Assembly (NCBI GenBank): GCA_012799845.1
Contig: JAAZKL010000007.1
Span: 1 to 6,422 of the forward strand
Reading direction: 5' to 3'
Length of the DNA stretch: 6,422 bases
Source: Clostridiaceae bacterium
GTDB lineage: Bacteria > Bacillota > Clostridia > Acetivibrionales > DTU013
In this document: in pieces, positions 1 to 5,408 of the stretch
How the letters are laid out: every line of letters begins with the position of its first letter
Position numbering within the stretch: position 1 is the first letter of the stretch
The notes under the pieces: model-generated
The model's database searches: none
The model's input: the letters and a program-made list of their open reading frames with translations, nothing else
Told to the model about the DNA's origin: nothing
Translations under genes and position numbers: made by a program

Positions 1-348
1 CAAAATTACCGGGATTAAAAGAATTGACGAAAGAATCCCTTACACCCTATCTGCCATGGTGTCCCGAACTGCCACCCTGGTGCCATAGTGATTCATGCAA
101 GGCACCCCAAGATTAAGCGCTTACGATGTAGTTTCACATGCCATGGGATAAATGAAAAACAAATGCGAGGGACAGTTCTTCAGTATGCGCAGGACTATGC
201 GAGGGACAGTTCTTCAGTATAAATTCATGCATAAAGAGAACGGTTCAGGTATTGAACACAAAAACTTATCACTTCATATGTATTAGGCCACTGCCTCGCT
301 GATCGAATGCAGTTTATCCTCCAGAAAAGGAAATGGACTCATGCATGT
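1..348. other. Intergenic stretch, no supported gene
   Basis: I find no coding frame with a credible start, ribosome site and protein-like composition in these bases. The stretch lies downstream of the terminators of the DUF1538/PII operon. Its only clear structure is the pair of 24-nt direct repeats at 163-220. Bases 50-88 hold some imperfect CCATGG/GGTG/CACC symmetry (for example CACC-CT-GGTG), too short to call. The stretch continues past the left edge, so a gene or element may begin outside the window. Confidence 0.6.
163..220 (+). repeat. Pair of 24-nt direct repeats, REP-like
   Basis: Two identical 24-base units lie at 163-186 and 197-220, separated by 10 bases (period 34). Each begins ATGCGAGGGACAG and ends TTCTTCAGTAT. 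The six bases TATGCG recur across the junctions, which suggests that the repeated unit may be slightly larger. GGGAC-A-GTTCTTC sequences of this general type are, from memory, common in clostridial intergenic DNA and are often linked to RAYT or IS200-like transposases, but that link is inference here. I see no obvious long hairpin within one unit, so a classical palindromic REP is not shown. A RAYT gene lies about 5.2 kb to the right. Confidence 0.75.
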
Positions 349-373
349 AAAAAAGGACCCGGTTTTGCGGATC
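349..373 (-). terminator. Second intrinsic terminator of the DUF1538/PII operon
   Basis: On the minus strand the sequence reads GATCCG-CAAAAC-CGGGTC, a 6-bp stem with one G-T wobble and a 6-nt loop. It is followed by C and a run of six T (349-354). It sits directly after the first terminator and serves as a back-up. Confidence 0.7.
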
Positions 374-376
374 AAT

Positions 377-417
377 AAAAAAACACCCGAACAGAGTAAT
401 TACTCAGCATCAGGTGT
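377..417 (-). terminator. First intrinsic terminator of the DUF1538/PII operon
   Basis: On the minus strand ACACCTGA pairs with TTCGGGTGT (8 bp including a T-G wobble). The stem is capped, beyond an internal loop, by the self-complementary GAGTAATTACTC. A run of seven T follows (377-383). It lies about 57 nt downstream of the stop codon of the PII-like gene at 474, the expected place for the end of this operon. Confidence 0.85.
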
Positions 418-473
418 CTTGGACCTAATATTTCCACATAGTTTCACTCAATTCCTACCAAATCACCAGGCTG

Positions 474-1184
474 CTATTCAGAAGCCTGGTCATCCCGATT
501 CGGCTCAAAGAGTCCCCGCACTTCCACAACCGGTTCAACAAACATCAGACCTTTGCCGGGTTCTTCTATTTGAAGTTCCTGGGATAATGCATCCATCACT
601 TTATTAACCAGACTTTCCGGCGTCAGGATCAGTACCAGTTCCTTTTCCGGTTCGATTTCTATGCCGAATAACTTGGTAGTGTGCTCCGCACCTACGCCTC
701 GCCCGTGCATTATCGTTCCGCCGCCGACGCCTGCCTTGCGCGCTATATCCATTACATCCTCTGCCATACCGCGATCGACTATGACTGTCAGTTTTCTATA
801 CATACCCTCTTCCTCCAAATCTTGTTCTGTATTACTGACAACTTGCTCTTTACAGGCTGCCTGGTTTGCAACCAAAACGGATGTCAGAAAAGCAATCCCA
901 TTTCCATGTTTGTGAAGCTGGAGTTCTTCGGTGAAACGGTCCAGCGATTCCTTCGCTTTTTCCTTTTCCAGTAAGAAACTTACTATTTCCCTTTTCTGGC
1001 TTTTTATCCCAAGCAAGTTCAGGATTCCGCTGTTCACAGTGCCTCTGCCAATTGTCAATATCCCGCCGCAAATACCGTTTTCCCTGGCAATATGGACACA
1101 CTTGTGACATTGATGCTCGCTCAGGATGAGAGTCAGAATCTGAAGCCGTTGTCCTGTGGGCTTTGTCTCATTTTGATTATCCAT
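474..1184 (-). CDS. Tandem PII-like signal protein, partner of DUF1538 protein
   Basis: Probable soluble signalling protein of 236 residues made of two PII-like (GlnB-fold) halves, about 13-108 and 129-226. Each half has a first beta strand, a helix and a glycine-rich turn: GICGG..TIGRG at 37-48 and GVGGGTIMHGRG at 152-163. The second half ends GKGLMFVEPVVEVRGL (210-225), like the last strand of GlnB. One polypeptide thus carries what is usually two 112-residue subunits. The T-loop region is short, and its only tyrosine in the whole protein is Tyr129, outside the loop, so uridylylation of the GlnB Tyr51 type is not expected. The first half has a His24/Cys26/His27/Cys29/His31 cluster that the second lacks. 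GGAGGT at 1189-1194 precedes the ATG, which overlaps the upstream gene by 8 nt. Probable role: regulating the DUF1538 membrane protein; ligand unknown. Confidence 0.82.
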   Translation of the reverse strand: MDNQNETKPTGQRLQILTLILSEHQCHKCVHIARENGICGGILTIGRGTVNSGILNLLGIKSQKREIVSFLLEKEKAKESLDRFTEELQLHKHGNGIAFLTSVLVANQAACKEQVVSNTEQDLEEEGMYRKLTVIVDRGMAEDVMDIARKAGVGGGTIMHGRGVGAEHTTKLFGIEIEPEKELVLILTPESLVNKVMDALSQELQIEEPGKGLMFVEPVVEVRGLFEPNRDDQASE

Positions 1185-2697
1185 GATTACCTCCGATCGA
1201 TTTCTTATTTATACTGGCTGCCAAAGAAGCCTTGCGCGATTTAGCATGGTACAGCGCGCCCAGTAACTCAATTGCCAATATCGGCATCATTGCAACAATT
1301 GCTATCATACCAAAACCATCTGATACAACATCCGCTGTCGGAACATGTGCAGCTATGCCCTGAACGAAAGCCAGCGAAAATGTGGCAGTCATTGGTCCTG
1401 AGGCAACACCGCCTGCATCAAATGCCATACCAACAAACAAGTCAGGTACAAGGAAAGATAGAATCACTGAAAGCCCAAACCCTGGCAGGACATACATCCA
1501 TAGCTTGATGTCGGGCACCAGGATCCTGATGGCAGACATAAAGATGGAAATGCCTACTGCTACGGATAAAAAGATAAGTACAAGGGGGCGCTTGACGTAT
1601 CCTCCGGTAACGTCCTCAACCTGATGGGTCAATACCAGAACTGCCGGTTCAGCCAGCACCGTGGAAAGACCGAGCAGCAGAGCTACAAGCAAAAGCGGAA
1701 CTTTGGAGTCCAGCGAGGCAAGACGTAATCCCAGCTTTGCTCCAACTTCCATGAAACCGCCATTGACTCCAAGCAAAAATATGACAAGTCCCACATAAGT
1801 CAGGACAATACCGCGGGTTATATCGATAACCTTGTTCTTCTTATGTTTAAAGAAGAAAATCTCGAACAATATATACACGATTATTATCGGCAGCAGCGAT
1901 AATAATGAATCCCAAGCGATGGCGGGCAGCTTGGAGCTGTACACTCCGAAAAGATTCGATGCGGATATTTCTGTTTCAGGCAATACTCCATCCAGTTTGT
2001 CGACCCTGAGAAAAATTCCAGTAATTAAAACTCCAAGGATCGCACCTGCCGACGAAATTCCCACCAATCCAAAACTATCCGCCTCACCTATTTTGCTGTT
2101 CTTTTTAATAGCTGAGACACCACCTGCCAATGCCAGCATAAACGGAACAGTAATGGCTCCTGTCGTAGCTCCGGAAGCATCAAAAGAGATGGCCAGGAAA
2201 TCTGGTGAGGAGAAAAGCGACAGGAGAAAAATCAAACCGTATGCAATCGTAAAGACATATTTCATCCGGACGCCCCTGAGTATTCGCAGTATTCCGAGGG
2301 TCATCATAACACCGATGCCTATGGAAACAACAATCACCATCAATAACCCGTCAAATTGTCCGGAAGTAACGCTGTCTACCTGGTTTGCCAGTATACGCAG
2401 ATCCGGTTCCGCAAAAGAGATGAAAAATCCAAGGATCAAGCTTATTGTAACTAATACTGCATAACTGTTTGAACGTGTTACTGTGTTACCAATGCCTTGT
2501 CCTATTGGTTCCAGCCCCTGGTCGATGCCGAACAGGAATATTGTAAGTCCGAATATGACCAGAACAGAACCGGTCAGGAATGCGTACAACAAATTCGGCT
2601 CCAGCGGAGTAAAGGTAAAATGAAGAATCAGAACAAGGATTGTAATTGGCAATACTGAACCCAGTACTTCTTTAAGTTTTGTAGTTATCTCGCTCAA
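1177..2697 (-). CDS. DUF1538 family multi-pass membrane protein
   Basis: Integral membrane protein of 506 residues with roughly a dozen hydrophobic segments. I recognise it as a DUF1538 family member. It is an internal duplication: GLTIFLFGIDQG (50-61) matches GLVIFLLGVNGG (303-314), AEP at 96-98 matches AEP at 349-351, QVDSVTSG (106-113) matches QVEDVTGG (359-366), and FDASGATTG (172-180) matches FDAGGVASG (426-434). Two-fold repeats with conserved charged or polar residues (Glu97/Glu350, Asp173/Asp427) inside hydrophobic stretches are typical of secondary transporters. A transport role is therefore inferred, substrate unknown. The start is TTG at 2697, placed 4 nt after AGGTGA; an ATG four bases upstream is out of frame and hits TGA after two codons. 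It is the first gene of a two-gene operon with the PII-like gene. Confidence 0.85.
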   Translation of the reverse strand: MSEITTKLKEVLGSVLPITILVLILHFTFTPLEPNLLYAFLTGSVLVIFGLTIFLFGIDQGLEPIGQGIGNTVTRSNSYAVLVTISLILGFFISFAEPDLRILANQVDSVTSGQFDGLLMVIVVSIGIGVMMTLGILRILRGVRMKYVFTIAYGLIFLLSLFSSPDFLAISFDASGATTGAITVPFMLALAGGVSAIKKNSKIGEADSFGLVGISSAGAILGVLITGIFLRVDKLDGVLPETEISASNLFGVYSSKLPAIAWDSLLSLLPIIIVYILFEIFFFKHKKNKVIDITRGIVLTYVGLVIFLLGVNGGFMEVGAKLGLRLASLDSKVPLLLVALLLGLSTVLAEPAVLVLTHQVEDVTGGYVKRPLVLIFLSVAVGISIFMSAIRILVPDIKLWMYVLPGFGLSVILSFLVPDLFVGMAFDAGGVASGPMTATFSLAFVQGIAAHVPTADVVSDGFGMIAIVAMMPILAIELLGALYHAKSRKASLAASINKKSIGGNHG

Positions 2698-2701
2698 CTC
2701 A

Positions 2702-2707
2702 TCACCT
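2702..2707 (-). promoter_or_regulatory. Ribosome binding site that fixes the TTG start
   Basis: AGGTGA on the minus strand, followed by TGAG and the TTG codon. No in-frame ATG or GTG with its own ribosome site lies nearby, so TTG is preferred. Confidence 0.65.
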
Positions 2708-2739
2708 ACATGCGTATTAATTATATTGATCCATACGAA

Positions 2740-2768
2740 ATTATATCAGGAATTAAGCAGATAAGCAA
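2740..2768 (-). promoter_or_regulatory. Extended -10 promoter for the DUF1538/PII operon
   Basis: On the minus strand TATAAT (2740-2745) is preceded by TGA, giving an extended -10 (TGnTATAAT). A weak -35, TTGCTT (2763-2768), stands 17 nt further upstream. The predicted transcript starts near 2733, leaving a short leader of about 35 nt. A second TATAAT at 2720-2725 lacks a good -35. Confidence 0.65.
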
Positions 2769-2787
2769 AACGCTTTTGCTGCTTTTT
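2764..2787 (+). terminator. Possible plus-strand terminator hairpin
   Basis: AGCAAAA-CGC-TTTTGCT (7-bp stem, 3-nt loop), then GC and five T on the plus strand. There is no plus-strand gene for it to serve. Its left arm overlaps the -35 of the minus-strand promoter at 2763-2768, so it may instead be a cruciform or an operator-like dyad. The A/T-rich stem is weak. Confidence 0.3.
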
Positions 2788-2863
2788 GTTCCTGCCCTTA
2801 TTGTGGCTTTTCTTGCTGTACAGGGCAAATTCTCTCCGGTTGCAACCATAATGTAATTATAGG

Positions 2864-2894
2864 CTAAAGCTTTGGGTCATAACTTTAGGTTATG
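2864..2894 (-). repeat. Overlapping inverted repeats downstream of nth
   Basis: Two mutually exclusive hairpins lie 30 nt past the nth stop codon. CATAAC (2878-2883) pairs with GTTATG (2889-2894) across a 5-nt loop, while CTAAAG (2864-2869) pairs with CTTTAG (2883-2888). Neither is followed by a T run on the minus strand. They may protect the 3' end of the glgA-nth message or act as a weak terminator, but the role is not shown. Confidence 0.4.
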
Positions 2895-2924
2895 CTTTTG
2901 GGGCGCTTCACATTCGTTATAGCA

Positions 2925-3605
2925 TTATGTCAACTTCTTCGGTTTAGCAAAGCGGTTGGGTGTCCTGCCGTTTTTGGATTGCTTATAATAATCACAGTAA
3001 TCACTGATTTCGCAACTGTCGCACAAAGGTTTTCGTGCATCACAAACAGCTCTCCCGTGATAAACCAGCAAATGGCAGAACTGTCCCCACTTATCCTTTG
3101 GAATAATCTTCATCAGATCATACTCGATTTTTTCGGGATCCTCATTTTTTGTCAGGCCAATCCGCCGGGAAAGCCTCTTCGCATGTGTATCAACAACGAT
3201 TCCCGGTATCCCGAAGCACTCATTCAGCAGCAAATTCGCTGTCTTCCTCCCCACCCCCGGAAGCCTGAGCAGACTATCCATGTCCTGGGGGACATTTCTT
3301 CCAAAATCCGAAATAATCATATTGCATGCTGCGATTATGTTCCTCGCCTTATTGCGGAAAAACCCGGTTGACCTTATATCCTGTTCCAACTCATGCAAAT
3401 CAGCATTGGCGAAGTCATCTATTGTCTTATATTTTTTGAACAGGTCCTTTGTGACAATGTTCACACGCGCATCGGTGCATTGCGCAGCCAGTTGCGTTGC
3501 AATCATCAACTGCAATGGTCCCTCGTATTCCAATGAGCAGCTTGCATCCGGATACAATTCCTCAAGGTTTTCTATTATGGCACTTATCCTCTTCTTCAAA
3601 GTCAT
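2925..3605 (-). CDS. nth: Endonuclease III, DNA glycosylase/AP lyase
   Basis: Cytoplasmic base-excision repair enzyme that removes oxidised pyrimidines and cuts the abasic strand by beta-elimination. At 226 residues it is close to the family length (E. coli 211). The helix-hairpin-helix LPGVGRKTAN lies at 115-124 with the catalytic lysine at 121. The catalytic aspartate is Asp139 in VVDTH. The [4Fe-4S] cluster ligands are Cys188, Cys195, Cys198 and Cys204, in the canonical C-x6-C-x2-C-x5-C spacing. The ATG shares one base with the TGA of glgA (TGATG on the minus strand), and only a weak purine-rich ribosome site (AAGAGAAAGAG) precedes it, so translation probably depends on coupling to glgA. 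A basic tail of about 20 residues follows the cluster. No clear terminator lies behind the gene. Confidence 0.96.
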   Translation of the reverse strand: MTLKKRISAIIENLEELYPDASCSLEYEGPLQLMIATQLAAQCTDARVNIVTKDLFKKYKTIDDFANADLHELEQDIRSTGFFRNKARNIIAACNMIISDFGRNVPQDMDSLLRLPGVGRKTANLLLNECFGIPGIVVDTHAKRLSRRIGLTKNEDPEKIEYDLMKIIPKDKWGQFCHLLVYHGRAVCDARKPLCDSCEISDYCDYYKQSKNGRTPNRFAKPKKLT

Positions 3606-5056
3606 CAGCTCTTTCTCTTATTAACTGTATGTTTATACAGTTCTTCGTATTTTTTAGCAGAACTGTCCCACGAAAAATCTATCTCCATGGCTCTTCTGAT
3701 CAGCGCTTTCCACTCGTCAGGAGAGCTATTGTAAACACTAACAGCCCTGTCTATAGCACCCAGCATAGCATCCGACGAGAAATCAACGAACGAAAAACCG
3801 TTGCCATGCTCTTTATCGGCGTCATAGTCAATAATCGTTTCAGCAAGGCCGCCTGTAGCCCTGACAATCGGTATCGTTCCATATCTCAGGCTAATTATCT
3901 GTCCCAGTCCGCATGGTTCAAACCTTGATGGCATCAGAAACATATCGCTGCCGGCGTAGATCATCTGGGCCAGATTTGCATTGAAACCCAAATAAACAGC
4001 GATTTTTCCAGGATATCTTGATGCTATCGCCCGGAAATGCTCATGATAGTACTCATCCCCGGTTCCAAGCAACACAAACTGTATATCCTTTGAAAGCATA
4101 TCATCTATACGGTCGATTATAAGATTCAAGCCTTTCTGGCCTGAAAGTCTTGAAATAAGGCCGATCAACGGAACATCCGAGCAGGGCAGTCCCATTTCTT
4201 TCTGCAGTGCTGTTTTGTTTGCTTTTTTATCATCCAAGTTGTCTACGCCGTAATTCTTCGCTATATTTTTATCAGTGAGCGGATTGAACTGGTCATAATC
4301 GATTCCGTTCACTATGCCGAAAACGTCGGCAGATCGCCTCTGAAGAAGGCCTTCAAGGCGTTCACCGTATTGAGGGGTTTTGATCTCTTCTGCATATACT
4401 CTGCTGACTGTACTGATAACATCAGCATATACAAGTCCTGCCTTCATAAAATTAAACATACCGTAAAACTCTGTTTTTTCCGGCGTGAATACATCATAAC
4501 CACAGTTGAGCAGGTTCACTACATAACTTGAGAAATGTCCCTGATACTCAAGATTGTGTATTGTGAACAAAGCAGCAATATCTTTATAAAATTCGTTGGT
4601 ATGATACTTTTCCTTCAGCAGCAGGCATACCGGTCCTGTATGCCAATCATTGCAATGTATTACATCAGGTTTGAAGTTGATAAGAGGCAGCATATCCAGC
4701 ACTGCTTTACTGAAAAACACAAAACGCTCCGCATCATCAAAATGCCCATATATCCCGTCTCTGTCAAAATATCTATAACTGTCCGTAAAATAAACCTTCA
4801 GGCTTTTCTTCCTGCCCTTAAATGCATACGGAATCTCTGTCTGTCTGATCACGCATGTTTCCACGCTTTGATCAATTCTCACAGGGAAATCGGTCACATA
4901 TTTAAAATCACCCTTTATCATCCGATATCGCGGCATAACTATTCGAATATCGTGACCCAACTCAGCAACCGCTTTTGGCAAAGACCCCGCAACATCAGCC
5001 AATCCTCCCGTCTTCGCAAAAGGGGACATTTCTGCAGAAACAAATAATACCTTCAT
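3605..5056 (-). CDS. glgA: Glycogen synthase (ADP-glucose), GT5 family
   Basis: Transfers glucose from ADP-glucose to the non-reducing end of a growing alpha-1,4-glucan; cytoplasmic, carbon storage. It has 483 residues (E. coli 477). The N-terminal Rossmann domain carries the ADP-glucose motif KTGGLADV with Lys15, then HCNDWH (134-139) and TIHNLEYQG (165-173). The C-terminal domain has SRLSGQKG (302-309) with Arg303 and Lys308, and the catalytic FEPCGLGQ (379-386) with Glu380, followed by TGGLAETI (401-408). All expected residues are present. An ATG at 5083 would add nine residues, but its AGGAG touches the start codon. The ATG at 5056 is 8 nt from a strong AGGAGAGGTG and gives the normal MKVLFVSAE start. 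No glgB, glgC, glgD or glgP is within view, so it is separated from other glycogen genes here. It is the first gene of a unit with nth. Confidence 0.96.
   Translation of the reverse strand: MKVLFVSAEMSPFAKTGGLADVAGSLPKAVAELGHDIRIVMPRYRMIKGDFKYVTDFPVRIDQSVETCVIRQTEIPYAFKGRKKSLKVYFTDSYRYFDRDGIYGHFDDAERFVFFSKAVLDMLPLINFKPDVIHCNDWHTGPVCLLLKEKYHTNEFYKDIAALFTIHNLEYQGHFSSYVVNLLNCGYDVFTPEKTEFYGMFNFMKAGLVYADVISTVSRVYAEEIKTPQYGERLEGLLQRRSADVFGIVNGIDYDQFNPLTDKNIAKNYGVDNLDDKKANKTALQKEMGLPCSDVPLIGLISRLSGQKGLNLIIDRIDDMLSKDIQFVLLGTGDEYYHEHFRAIASRYPGKIAVYLGFNANLAQMIYAGSDMFLMPSRFEPCGLGQIISLRYGTIPIVRATGGLAETIIDYDADKEHGNGFSFVDFSSDAMLGAIDRAVSVYNSSPDEWKALIRRAMEIDFSWDSSAKKYEELYKHTVNKRKS
3623..3666 (-). repeat. Alternative hairpins at glgA 3' end, ahead of nth
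   Basis: AACTGTAT (3623-3630) and ATACAGTT (3635-3642) form a perfect 8-bp stem with a 4-nt loop. ACAGTTCT (3637-3644) can instead pair with AGAACTGT (3659-3666), also 8 bp, across 14 nt. The two structures share bases, so only one can form at a time. They lie in the last codons of glgA, and the proximal one ends 17 nt before the nth start codon. They could influence coupling, but codon-level coincidence is possible. Confidence 0.5.
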
Positions 5057-5064
5057 TTTACTCA

Positions 5065-5074
5065 CACCTCTCCT
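5065..5074 (-). promoter_or_regulatory. Ribosome binding site of glgA
   Basis: AGGAGAGGTG on the minus strand, 8 nt before the ATG at 5056. Its position decides against the in-frame ATG at 5083, which lies upstream of it. Confidence 0.85.
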
Positions 5075-5112
5075 GCGTGACATCTCCTATGGGACGTTTC
5101 TCAACTAATCAC

Positions 5113-5138
5113 GTACTTAACACATCAGCATTAAGTAC
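5113..5138 (-). promoter_or_regulatory. Hairpin in the glgA leader
   Basis: GTACTTAA (5113-5120) and TTAAGTAC (5131-5138) are perfect inverted repeats around a 10-nt loop, and the stem can grow by a T-G and an A-T pair. It lies in the middle of the predicted 140-nt leader. No T run follows on the minus strand, so it is not an intrinsic terminator. It could be an mRNA element or a protein-binding dyad. I do not recognise it as any known riboswitch. Confidence 0.5.
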
Positions 5139-5204
5139 ATCTGCAGCATATGAAAATTGCTGCCAATGAACTGTAACCTTGAGATGTTTTCCTTCACTTG
5201 AGTT

Positions 5205-5233
5205 ATTATATGCTACTCTTGATTATTAGGCAA
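5205..5233 (-). promoter_or_regulatory. Sigma-A-type promoter of glgA-nth
   Basis: On the minus strand TTGCCT (5228-5233), a 4 of 6 match to the -35 consensus, is followed after 17 nt by a perfect TATAAT (5205-5210). Transcription should begin near 5198, giving a leader of about 140 nt before the ATG at 5056. Confidence 0.7.
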
Positions 5234-5255
5234 TAGATGCAAGACCGTTACCGCT

Positions 5256-5277
5256 AAGGAGTTGACAAGGAGTTGAA
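5256..5277. repeat. 11-bp tandem direct repeat upstream of glgA promoter
   Basis: AAGGAGTTGAC (5256-5266) is followed directly by AAGGAGTTGAA (5267-5277). The period of 11 bp is about one helical turn, and the repeats begin 22 bp upstream of the glgA -35, a usual place for an activator site. The first copy also creates TTGACA (5262-5267) on the plus strand, with TGTGAT 17 nt later (5285-5290), a possible but weak plus-strand promoter. Confidence 0.45.
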
Positions 5278-5287
5278 AGCTTAATGT

Positions 5288-5318
5288 GATAAAATAAAGG
5301 CCCAATATGGGTTAGGCC
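5288..5318 (-). terminator. Weak terminator candidate behind the transposase
   Basis: On the minus strand CCCA-TAT-TGGG forms a short stem that can be extended by GG/CC past a bulge; alternatively the two GGCC blocks pair. A T-rich tail (TTTATTTTATC) follows. It lies about 90 nt after the transposase stop codon. The stem is short, so the call is tentative. Confidence 0.4.
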
Positions 5319-5337
5319 CGGCTAATAATGGATAACG

Positions 5338-5354
5338 GATTATGTACCATAATC
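5338..5354. repeat. Perfect inverted repeat downstream of the transposase
   Basis: GATTATG-TAC-CATAATC, a 7-bp stem with a 3-nt loop, sits 55 nt past the transposase stop codon. No T run follows on either strand. It might be a subterminal hairpin recognised by the HUH transposase, a 3'-end stabiliser or an operator; nothing in the sequence decides between them. Confidence 0.45.
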
Positions 5355-5408
5355 ATAGGCAATAAATATGGAGCAACTCTTAAATATTAGGATAGGCAAA
5401 TCATCTTA

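Larger units (their letters stand above)
5057..5408. other. Intergenic control region between transposase and glgA
   Basis: This 350-bp gap holds no gene I can support. From right to left it carries an inverted repeat (5338-5354), a terminator-like hairpin (5288-5318), an 11-bp tandem repeat (5256-5277) overlapping a possible plus-strand TTGACA, the glgA promoter (5205-5233), a leader hairpin (5113-5138) and the glgA ribosome site. Confidence 0.6.

Noticed and set aside
163..220. CRISPR array
   Set aside because: There are only two repeats, the spacer is 10 nt, and no cas genes are present.
283..342. Nineteen-codon minus-strand frame beginning MSPFPFLEDK
   Set aside because: It starts directly after a terminator T run and lacks a ribosome site. 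It could be the tail of a decayed gene, but there is nothing upstream to support that.
341..607. Plus-strand frame of 88 codons
   Set aside because: It runs through both terminators and into the complement of the PII-like gene, with no ribosome site.
850..1110. Minus-strand frame of 86 codons containing CPYC and other cysteines
   Set aside because: It is an alternative frame inside the PII-like gene, without its own start signals; the cysteine pattern is a by-product of the real frame.
1832..2464. Open frame of 210 codons on the plus strand
   Set aside because: It lies wholly antisense to the well-supported DUF1538 gene, has no good ribosome site and no recognisable protein character.
2892..3371. 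Open frame of 159 codons on the plus strand over nth
   Set aside because: nth on the opposite strand has its catalytic residues and iron-sulfur cysteines intact; the plus frame is a shadow.
4535..5047. Open frame of 170 codons on the plus strand
   Set aside because: It is antisense to glgA, which shows every family motif; the composition looks like a shadow frame.
5057..5200. Riboswitch in the glgA leader
   Set aside because: One hairpin is present, but I cannot match any known riboswitch core, and there is no terminator/antiterminator pair ahead of glgA.
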